Below are positions 12,401 to 24,400 of a stretch of 64,000 nucleotides of DNA, piece by piece; within the stretch, counting starts at the first letter, position 1, and every line of letters begins with the position of its first letter. This DNA comes from Siphonodentalium dalli. Lineage: Eukaryota; Mollusca; Scaphopoda; Gadilida; Siphonodentaliidae. The stretch spans positions 129,631,605 through 129,695,604 of the forward strand of contig CP136064.1 of the NCBI GenBank assembly GCA_032622095.1. Reading direction: 5' to 3'. Made by a program: the position numbers and the translations under genes. The notes beneath the pieces are model-generated. The model ran no database searches. It was given only the letters and a program-made list of their open reading frames with translations, and was not told the origin of the DNA.

Positions 12401-15400
12401 TGCTTCCACGTTATTACCATTCCTCTACCAATAGGTGTAAACGTATGAACCATATAGCTTGATGAACTGGTATTTCAAGGTTGTCATTGGATAGAAATGC
12501 CACATGCATACAGCGACCAACATGTTTGTCAAAGAAATGTGAACAATGAACATGTTCTTTTCCGGATGCTAGACAATCAAACTGCCACATAAGGTTTTCA
12601 TCCATGCTGATCAGAGCACGAAATATTTGCAAATTATTGACACGAAAACTATCTCCTGCAGACGACGTACTCTAGACCTACACCCAACGACATTTCCTTT
12701 ACTGTTTGTAAAGACGGTTTCGATTTTTGAAAATCACACTTGTACAAGAAGACCTCCACATACTTACTGATTCGATGTGTAAACAATATATGGGGATAGT
12801 TTCCTCATACATAACGATTTTGGTTAAATGTCATACCGCATTCATTAGAACTAATGAGTGAAGGACCGGTGTAAACTATAACCTAAACGATTACACATGT
12901 CATTGCTGGAATGATCAGTTGACACGACCATTGAAAGAGTATAGCCATTGTACCCCAGTTCAGAGAGCAATAAGTGATAAAAAGAAGTGATATAAAATAG
13001 TATTTTTCATATCGGGTGGCCATTTTGGGTACAGATTTTTAAGTTTTTCCATAGAGCTAGCATAATGGCATCATACAGAGGTGTACATTTATATTTATTT
13101 AGTCAATTTTATTCATCAACCACTACTTATAATCGATTAAATGACACTCTGGGCAATATCTGCCATTTTCCATACTTTACCGCCATTTTGGCAGCCATTT
13201 TGAGACAAAGTGCCAATTTGGGTTTCATTTAATTGGAGTATTCATAGATAATGGTATGCCCAACTTATATTGTACAGTTCTGTCCATTTCTTGTTGATAT
13301 ATGACTGGAATCCCAATGGCGATTTTTGTGAAATTTATACTGCGTTCTGTAAAATCGAATTTTTGAGGGTGTGGATGAGTCTGGGACCCCATTTGTGGTA
13401 TCTTTCATTGCTCCAATGCCGAATTAACATGAATAAGTCTAAGCAAAGTCGCCAATCTGAACCATTATCAAACAACAGGAACTGATCTTTAAGATATTAG
13501 GCAAAAACTTCAAATTTTCGAGTTTAGGCCGCCAATTTGACGGCCATCTGGGACGAGGGGTTCCATTTTTGCCATACGCAGGTGGCATAATATCATAGTC
13601 TTTTTTATTAAGGGCGGCCATGTTGGACGCCATCTTGGATCCTGGATTTTCCGCAAAGTGGATTTTAGCGGATTTCGGATATGTTGTAGCAGAGATTCTC
13701 CCGCGTTGAATGACACAAAAATCGCTTCTTTACCAATTTCTTCTGGGTCAACCCCCCTTTTTGCGTACCACGACCATACTATATGGGTGCAGGTCGATTC
13801 AATTCTTAGGATGACAAAAACGATGAGATCTGTCATTAATATGTTTTTTTATCGAGACCATGTGTGTTTGTTTACAACAAATTACATCCCTTCAACTAGA
13901 CATTGACTAGAGTAGATCGATGGGGTGAGTGAACAGTTGGGATATCAGTTTCATGATTTTTTGATACACAATGAGATTTAATCTCGGCTATACATGTTGT
14001 TCTAGGTAAATACTCTAGACTAGAGTAGATCGATGGGGTGAGTGAAGAGTTGGGATATCAGTTTCATGACTTTTTGATACACAATGAGATTTAATCTTGG
14101 CTATACATGTTGTTCTAGGTAAATACTCTAGACTAGAGTAGATCGATGGGGTGAGTGAAGAGTTGGGATATCAGTTTCATGACTTTTTGATACACAATGA
14201 GATTTAATCTTGGCTATACATGTTGTTCTTGGTAAATACTCTAGCAATTATTTTATTGTGGCCTAAAGCAAGTGTTGAGTCAGCACTGAGAGAATGTATG
14301 AGGTCATTAATGTTAGCAGGGGGACAATGTGTCAAAATTAATATCTAATAGGAAACTAAGTCTGCTCAGTATTTTCTGTATGCAGTGAATTATTTTGTAG
14401 TGCAATTGGGTGAATATTTGAAAAAGTGTACAATTTGATGTTACGACCATTGGTCCTATAATTACAGAAGTGTGTGCAACAGGAGAAAACCAAATAATAA
14501 TTTTTTCTAGGTACCATGATAATTAGGATGATATTCAGGCAAAAACACTGAACCAAAGTCTGAGCTGTTGGATTTTGACCGAGCCAACATGAGTCCATGT
14601 CATCAATTTCTGAATGTTACTTTTCTACATTGAACAGTATAGACTATATTTTTTTCCCAAAGAGATCAGATAAATCTCACATATTCAATCCTATTTGAGT
14701 CCATGAAACTTGAACAAAACAACTATAACTGGAAGATGGACTTTCTTCATTCAAACTTGAAAATATAGATCTCATTGCTCCTGTTATCAATTTCTATGTC
14801 ACTCCTGTTATCAAGAGTATAACAAGGAATTATATGAGGGTGTACAGTAGCCTTCTCGAGAAACCTGCCACCAAATAGGTAATCCCAACAAAAGTCAAAA
14901 TAGCGGTGGTTTGAAATCATTTATGCATAACGGAGCATATTAATGAACAAATGAGGCAAGTAGGTTAATTGTAAGTCACTCCTGTTACCGCCATATCATT
15001 TCTTTCATCATGTTCGATGTATCAGAAATATGTTTTTCATATTCTAGAATGAGTCTTTTATACAAATCATAAGTGTTTAGTTTTCAAATACAGATACATT
15101 TTTAGAAAATTGTCATTAACTGCCAAATCTGTCACTCCTGTTACTGTCACTCCTGTTACTTTTTTGGCAACAGGAGTGACAGTAACAGGTGCAATAGATA
15201 TGTGCAATGCACATTTATTGCCAACAACCCTTTGATTAGCCAGTTCTTGTCAATGAAGATGATCACGAGTCAGTAGTCATCACTTTTCATCACAAGAAGG
15301 AAATTCAATATAATCCATTTGAAAAAAAATGAAGTAATATATGTTTTATATAAATTTGTTGTTTGATATCACCCCCCACCCCCACCCAGGCAATGGTCAA

Positions 15401-18400
15401 CTTCATTAAATTTGCCACATATAATATACCAGAAATTGATAGCACAGTTCTGTTCAAAATAAAGACCATAACTTGAAGTCTTGTATTATACAGCTTCTAG
15501 CTATGTCTTAATTAAATAAAAAAGTCACATGTGACCTACTAGTATTGAAGTGTCAAATGGATATGAATGATTTGGTATTCCGGTTTGATTCAATATAAGA
15601 TTTTATACTATATTTCCAACAAGAGTCACATCAGAGATGCAGGGACTAGTCTTGGTGGCTACAGCAAAATCTTTTGATATTTATTCCAAGTTATCCCACA
15701 CCAACAAGCAAAACAATTGCATACTTTTTCTTAACTCTCAATATAAACCACAGACAGATCAATTTATACAGGGTGAATTGTGAAAACCCAAACCTATTCT
15801 CTATCTGAATTAGCCTATGAGTTGTATCCATCTGTTGATGCCCACCAGTCGTGTGCCAGCCAGAGTGTTGACCTGGCCAAACATAGTTAGAGTTTTTACT
15901 GAAGATGATCACATATAAAAGCAAGATTCTTGAGTGACATAACATTATTGTGTACCAAAATTCACCGTATATGGCAAATTGTGAAAACCAGGAGGGTCAT
16001 TCCTGTTACCAAAATGTCACTCCTGTTACCAATGTCACTCCTGTTACCAGTGCATATCTATATTTTATTAAAAAAATACTCATCCAAAGAAAACAGTTAT
16101 TATTATATTGGGATTGGTACAAAGTGCCGTTACTTATGCAAATTTGATAAACTTGGAACTCTTAAGTTCATGGCCTACAGAGTAATCAGTTTTATACTTT
16201 TATGCAATAAATGTGTGATTTGATCCATGCTTATAGAGATTTTAAACATATTCACTATGATGAGCTTATTCAAGCTCAATTATTTCCAAGAAGTAACAAA
16301 AGGTAATAACAATAAATATCTTTTAGTCATATGAAATGACTGCTATTGGTGTAAGCTGATTGTTGTTTGTTAGTAACAGGAGTGACATATTTTACTTCTT
16401 TGCTTGTTTAAGTCATGTTGCCATGGCAATAGGAATAAAATTCCAGAGTGCCGAAGCAAACCCTAATTCATGGTGAGTCATCAGGTTCGACATGGAAATG
16501 TTTTTTTCTGTGAATTCGAACTTTGAATTTCGCATAATGCAATCTTCCAAATTGTACAGTTTTCAAATATTCACCCAATTAACAGTCAGCATAATGACGG
16601 TTCCATCACTGATCTTGAACACTCCAATACAACATTCTGAGATTTTTGTTATATAAGATAACTATACGCAAAAACATATAGGGCACAAATTAGAATAAAA
16701 TGAAGAGAATATCTCACTGGTAGTTCAATATTTGTCCTGCTCCATTATTCAAATTCCACTAGCAACTTTAATGTTCCAGTCATCCAAGAAAGACATGAGC
16801 AAAGCAAGACTAATTTAACATCAACAGTAGTTTTATATTATTGGAGGCCTACCTGCAGAATAGCGGCTTTGTATTTTTTCATGGTCTCCGCGAAATCCTC
16901 CTCGTTTTCTTCTAGTTGATTTTGTACATCAGCACGCTCCCGTGCTAGAGACATACTGCGGCTCTCAGCCTGTAAAGGCAATAATTTTTATCAAAAACTA
17001 GAAAGGAAACATATTCAAGGTAGTCTCAACATAGTAATGTGACTATAGAACATAGCTCCCACATCATAATGGGAACATAAACACATATGGCTCATTTCAA
17101 GCTTGATATAATCATATAATCTAGAAGTAATATATACAGAATCGGGCAAATAGAACATCAACACATACCATTGAGATTTCCAACCCATGTCATCACAATT
17201 ATTCTGAAATTTCATTCAGTAATTCATAGTTTGCTGTTGATGTACTTTAATTCCCATTAAGGTAAACAAATTATTCATCTGTCCTTTTGCTTATGAGTAT
17301 ATAATACATCAAAGATGAAACAGCCTCATTTCGCTTAACGCAGTGGCAGGTCTATTTTATTAGAAAAAAATGAATTGCCGACATCAATTTTTTTCTGTGG
17401 CTGCCTGTAGGGGGAGCTGAACGATTTAGTCATGCAAAGAGTAAAATACATTTTAACACTAACTGGTGGATTATTTACAATTGTAATCCTGATACACACC
17501 TTCTCAAAAGTAATGGCCCTCCCGACCGCGTTACGACCGCGCTGGAGTAACGTTACGACCGCGTTACTCCAACGCGGTCGAGGTAACCGTCAACGCAACA
17601 TAACGCGGTCAGCATGACCGTCAACGCAACAAACGCGGTCGCGATAACCGTCAACGCAACAAACGAGGTCGAGAGAATAGCTTATCAACTGTAATAATAA
17701 TTATTGAATAACATTACAAACAAGAATATTCACCACAGGGAATTCAAACTTTCAGACATGAGCTCATTTTAATAATAAAAATTAAAGAGAGAAAATGAAC
17801 GACGGCCACCAATGTTAGTTTCATACAATTTTCTGATCAGAAACGGAACGATTGTAATCAATCGAGACGATAACATTTGGTTCACAAAGGAACGTTGCCA
17901 ATATAATACAATGTTTTTGGCTTGGGTAATGCATGATTTATTGGTGATAATGTTTTACATTTACATTTAGAATTTTTCCCCAAAAAAAAAACAAAACAAA
18001 AATGTAATAAATAAATGCAGATCACATTGATCGCGCTGCGCGAATTAATAGAGATGCATTTGACATTTCTAACAAATAAAACATTTGAGTTCATGTCGCA
18101 ATGTACATGTACATGTATTCTTTGAATATTTAATATTCAGCGTCACCTAATACAGGTCGGTAACCTGTACGCCAAGGGTCCGATGTCATTTGAAATCTTC
18201 GTGATGGTACACTAAAACACACATGTACATGCCCGTGGGTAATCGATGCAAATAATTTAAAATATTAATTATCCATGTGTTGTGCAATTCCTGTGAAACA
18301 AACAGCGCTCTGATTTGGTAACCAATGATTTGTCACTTTCACTGACAGACCGCGGATCAAACGCCTGACGCGAATGATTGACAGCGGTGTCAATGAACTC

Positions 18401-21400
18401 AAACACAATAGGGGGCGTGTCTTCGGTAAATCGCCCGTGTCGATTTTTACAAACAGGAAATGACCTGGGCCTAAAGTTGAAATTGATACCACGTGACTCA
18501 AACAGAATTCTCGATTGTACACACTGTGCTGTAATAACTATGTCAGTTTTAGTTGGCTAGTGGGCAGCGTGCATCACAATTACCAATCGATGAGGTCGTG
18601 TTATTTCCATGATGACGAAATAATGAAATCGTATTCAAACGGCTTCGAAGAGTTCTTCATGTATGTTTCAGTAATTACCAGAGACACTGATCCATCAATC
18701 GTGGAGCCAAAGGTCAGCGAGTTTCTTTTCTCTGATCACCATGTTATATCGTTCAAGATTAACGTTTCAAAAATGACATGCCCCATCAGGACAGTTACCT
18801 CGAGGAACTTGAAAGCCATCAACCAGCTGAAACTCGCCGGTGAGATCATTTCAAGTTACTACGCTAGTCCAAGGAGAACTCCCCTCGACTGGTACATGAA
18901 CCTAACGACTGTCCTCGATGCTCACGCTCCTTTTAAGTCGCGTAAAATTCCGAACCGACCTTCTATTCCTTGGTTTACGGACGAAATTCGGGAGGCCAAA
19001 GCAGAACGTCGCCAGGCTGAACGAATGTGGCGCAAGTCCCGCCTGGTAGTACATCGAGAAATCTTCACCAGCAAGAGCAAAACTGTTGACAACATGACAT
19101 CTAAAGCAAGAAAATCACACTATCAGGAGAAAATCCGAAGCTTAACTTCCGACAAATATAAAGCAGCACAACCTACCAGATGCATTCGGTGAGTTCTTCT
19201 CCAAGAAAATCAAAGATATACACTCTGAATTAGATTCATCCAACCTTGAATCAGATTACGACACCTTCATGGGAGAAACTTTCTGTGAATTTCAACCTGT
19301 CACCAGCGATCAACTGAGAAGAATAATTCTTTCATCACCACCCAAGTCATGCCAGTTAGATCCACTCCCAACTAGTCTTATTATCAAACACATTGATGTC
19401 ATGATCGAACCACTGACAAAACTGATAAATTCATCTCTTAAGGAAGGACAAGTGCCACCAAGTTTTAAAGAAGCGTTAGTCATTCCACTGATAAAAAAGA
19501 AGTCTTTGGATCCTAACGTACTCAAGAACTTCCGCCCAGTTTCAAACCTGCAATTCATGTCAAAGATTTTGGAGAAGGCTGTTCTATTCCAACTGAAAAA
19601 GCACATTAACAACAATAACATGTGGGAGCCGTGTCAGTCCGCTTATCGCGTTGGACACAGCACCGAGACAGCTCTGATTCAAATTACATCAGATCTACTG
19701 ACAGCCAGCGATAAGGGTCTAGTGTCTATTCTTTGTTTATTAGATATGAGTGCAGCTTTCGACACTTTGGACCACAGGATTCTCCTGAAACGACTCGAAA
19801 TTTCTTACGGCATCTCTGGCAATGTTTTGAAGTGGTTCGAGTCATATCTCACAAATCGTCAACAGACAATTCTCATCGGTAGTGAAAGTTCTGAACCCTA
19901 CCCAATTGATTATGGTGTTCCACGACGAATTAGACAATACCTCACCACCGAAGCAGCGAAAAGACTGACAGTATCTTTTGTTCTGACAAGAATGGACTAT
20001 TGCAATGCACTGTTGTTCCGAGCCCCAGACTACCAGCTTCGGCGAATACAGCGTCTGCAAGACTGTGCTGCAAGAATCGTGTTTAGGTTGAAGAAAGGCA
20101 ATAGTCCAACCACCATGAGATCACAACTACATTGGCTGCCTATTCAGGATAGAATTTCTTTCAAAATTTCAACATTCGGATATAAACGTTTACAAAATTC
20201 AGAAACCGCCCCTACTTACATGAAAGAGCTCATTTCTCCTTATGTGCCAACAAGAAATGTTCGATCGAAGGATGCAGGCCTACTAACACCAAAAGGCGCC
20301 AACCTGAGAACTGTTGGAGATCGCGCATTTTGTGTTTCATGTCCGTTCACCTGGAATTCCTTACCACAACCCATCAGAGAATCGCCATCATTCGGAGAAT
20401 TCAAATCAACACTGAAAACATATTTGTTCGAGCGGAGGTATCGAGACATTTTGAACCTTCAACGATGACATTCTGTATATATCACTGCATTTTCTCTCTA
20501 TATATTTGAACCAACTCATGTGAAGCGCCTAGGGCCCATCATCACGGGGATAGGCGCTATACAAGAACAATTATTATTAAAGACAATCATATGATAAATA
20601 TTAACTTTCTTTTTACCGTAGTATACTACATGTAGTATATAAGTTTAATAATTCAGTTAAATTCTGTTTTTCTTACCAGAATTAAATCACTATAATTCAA
20701 TTATTTATTTGTCTTCATCAAATATTTGAAAACATATATACATTTGAAGATCCAAGCGCGGTCCCACACAATCGATAACAAATTAGACAAAATTGTATTT
20801 TTTCTAGCATCTCGGGTTGAAATAAATCTTTAATATACATGTAGTCACCATCACAGAAATCGCGTAAACACACAAAAATGTCCACCGTTTTACCATCGAT
20901 CTATATTTACATACAATTATGGTTTTACAATGAAAACTAGTACAAACTATCATAATTTAAACGCTCTTTATTACATACCACGTTTCGGTGGAAATATGGA
21001 CGCTTTTTATAAGAAGCGATAATTTGAATTTTTGCAAGACTGACAACAAGTGAAAGCCGATATCTGGTCATAAAAACCTCATATGTCAATTATAGAAACC
21101 TTTACATGTAGTTCATGGTGTGATACATGTACGATAGACGGTGGCAAAAACGGCACACATTCTGCAACATAACCACCGCAAGATAAACGTGCCATGATAT
21201 CTTATGTACACAGGGTTACTGGGATATTTTTTTTTATCATTTTATTATGACATTAATTAACGAGAGGCCGATCACGATCGGCAGATGTTAACCCATCCCT
21301 TGGCGATAAAAATTTAATATGATCAGATAAATGAGAGTTTTGGTGTTGAATTATAGAGTATACTGTTATGTACTATTATAGACAAATGTACATAACACAA

Positions 21401-24400
21401 ATTATTGGAATTTATGGGTCACTGGCATTTATATAAGAGAATGCACTGGTACAGGATCTGTAATGCTAAACCGCCACAGCCAGCAAGCCCATGGGTTAAA
21501 TGTGTAGGTGTGACCTGGACATGGAATACTTGGGTTAAGAGAGTCCAATTTAAGTTTACAATAATAATGTGTCCTAGTATACAGATAAGCAACCTCACCA
21601 CTGAACCATTAAAATCAATTATATAGCAGAGCTGTCAAAATATCACAGGAATTGTTTATGTTGAACACTGACCTCTCTATTAAACCAATAACAATTATAA
21701 TGATATCAGACCATCTGAAGATATAACTCTGCAGCACAGATGTCCAAGTCTACTGTTAATATCATGTGATGTTTATTGTTGAATCTTTATTTTAAATTAG
21801 ATGCCATAGCCTTACATGTATCAGATTATTTGCACATTGACATAAGAGACATCAGAAAATAATATAGCCTTATCAATAGCTAAGTAGTCCAAAGGCAATT
21901 GGTGAATTAGATTTAATGTTGCTCCAAACAGATTTACCAGTACATAACACAAGATTTTGGACCGATTTAATAAAATTTGGTGTGGTGATTCGGGGTACCC
22001 TTGGCAGAGTTATAATGGTGTTAGTTTTTCAATTTTTTTTAACTTATTTAAAAAAATTAAAGGGACACATTGGAAATCTTTTTATCATAATCATCAATAT
22101 CTAAATGAAAACAAATGACAATGTCAATGACATTTTTTTTATTATTATTATAAAAGTTAAAAATAAATTTTTAAAAAATAAAAAAAAATTCGAAAAAGGG
22201 TCATAAGTCCTTTAAAATTAATCGGATCAAACCCATATTCGAACTCGATCTGTATTTTGGGCTGTGAAACTCACATACCAAATTTGGTTTCGATCGGATA
22301 GAAAATGTTTGAGTTATCGCATTACTCGTAAAGTGTCTACGGACAGACGGACAGACGGACGAACGACGAGTGGTCAATCCGGGCAACGACACTATGTTTA
22401 CCATACTATGGTATGGGTAAACATAAAAATTAATATAATAAAATAAAAAGTTCACAGCCCCCTGTGCATTTTATCTTTTGCACATTTATTTACATTATTC
22501 TCCGAAATTCGTTATCATTTCTGCTGACAAGTACATCATGAAATATCAGCAATTCAAATCATAAGTCTACACATAATGGCTTACCCATTTGATTTCAAAC
22601 GTTGATGCCGGACAAAATATATACGTAATTCAATGTCCCGCTAAAAAAAACACAAACACACCACCAATACCAGATAACTTTTCTGTAACTCCACCCACAT
22701 TTGAAAATTGATCTTCTAATTGGTCAGATTCACACCCTGAACGGAGACTGACATACTGCTGCGGAGAAACGACAAACATCATGCTTACATTGCGTGTTTT
22801 AAATCTATTATAGTTGACAAAGTTAACCGACTACGAAACCAGAATGATAGTTAATAGTGGTTTATTTACTGTTGATAAGCCTATTAGATATATTCTTTGT
22901 TCCGTTTGCAACGACATGTACATACATGTACATGTATGTTTACTCTCCAGCAGCCAGCATTTCTATAGCGGACATGTACAGTATGGCAATACTTTCGTGC
23001 GTAGTGTTTTACTCCATATACATTGGGAAACACAACCGCTCCATGCGATACACTATTACAATGACGTATACATGTATGACAAACAAAGTCTAACACGAGT
23101 CAAAAGCTGCAAATAAACTGCCTTTTTTGGAACGAATGCGTAGATATGTGATTTTCGGTGAGTGGTGAAATTACACTAAATTAATCATACATGTAGGTCA
23201 TCGTAAATAAATCCCAAAAAATTGAACAGTATAAAACCAAATAACGTGACTCATCGTCTGTTTACTTTTCGGCGCGGTGATTGTAATCTCCAACGTGTGT
23301 GCGTTGATCCTTAACGCAATGCGTTTAAAGTAAACGCGGTCTGCGTTACACTTCAACGCAGTCTGCGTTAAACTACAACGCGGTCCGTTGATTTCCAACG
23401 CGGTCGTAACGTATCACCAACGCAAAAATCGCGTTGCGTTGGCGTTACGATCGCGTTACAACCACGTTGATGACCGCGTTAAAAGGGCCACTTATTTTGA
23501 GAAGGTCTGTATGTTCCTGTAGTTTTAATGTTCATTATATTTTGCAGACCCTAATTGATGCGATTATATGGAACTTGCACAGTTATGAAACTTACATTCA
23601 GTGGATTCTTTAATGGTGCATTAAATCACAATAAAACAAGACAGACTAGTCCAATCATGTGGGCAGATACAAAGGGAGGGGTGCAGTCTCAATATGATTT
23701 GTCTCATCGCATAGTCAAAAAGATTATCACACCTCCATCCACTGTTGCGACCAGATAAAAAGGATGCTCACCTTACTGATGAAAGGATAATGATCACCTT
23801 TATTAGTTCATATGGATATAATTAATATACTGCCATTTTTAAGAAAAGAATAGTTATTCAGGCTTTTTTTTATCTTGGCGGATTCAATATTACAGAAGCA
23901 GTGTATATATCGACATAGTAAAAATAGACCTACACTATCATAACTTTCGATGATAAATGAAAAGGTAAATTTAACTAAAACTGAACTTCAATTACACTCG
24001 TTCTAATGTCGTTGTGTAGCAGGTTCTAATCTGTACTCATATATAAAGGTGAGTTAACCTATATATCGGTATTGGCTATCGGATCGGGCCGATATATGAG
24101 GTATCGGCAATATATCGGTATCGGCAAAATTTAGTCTCCGACCGATATCGTCAACCGATACATGTCGCATCCTTTGTGAACGTTGTTACATCAATTCCGA
24201 CTTTAATATTAAATAAATGACGAAAATTTCAGAAAAAAATAGCGACTATTTTACATACGTGTCAGCCCTCCATCACATACGTGATATACCATGATGACAA
24301 CATCGACTGGGGACTGCTGGTACACTCATGAACCAAATAAACATTTCAAAAGGTACCGTAGTTCCGTACGCTTTATAATTTAAGTTAAAACATAAACTGT

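Larger units (their letters stand above)
18640..20580 (+). mobile_element. Non-LTR retrotransposon fragment, CR1/L2-type, 5'-truncated
   Basis: This copy keeps the end of an apurinic endonuclease, a linker, the fingers and part of the palm of a reverse transcriptase, and the CR1/L2 C-terminal domain. The 3' end has an inverted repeat AGCGCCTA...TAGGCGCT (20523-20560), then ATTATTATTA at 20570-20580; such a hairpin and short-repeat tail are usual for CR1/L2 elements. It lies inside the 6-kb TIR element. A frameshift and an internal deletion make it inactive. Confidence 0.88.
17495..23509. mobile_element. 6-kb TIR element with ACCGCGTT-rich ends, TA flanks
   Basis: The left end CACACCTTCTCAAAA...TGGCCCT at 17495 is mirrored by AGGGCCAC...TTTTGAGAAG and GTCTG ending at 23509. 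Both ends are flanked by TA (17493-17494 and 23510-23511). Inside each end, GACCGCGTT or AACGCGGTC recurs: six times in 17524-17640 and five times in about 23333-23480. Such subterminal arrays are usual transposase binding sites. The interior has no transposase I recognise; it carries a LINE copy at 18640-20580. TA flanks would fit a Tc1/mariner-like or other TA-targeting superfamily, but two bases are weak evidence. Confidence 0.65.
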
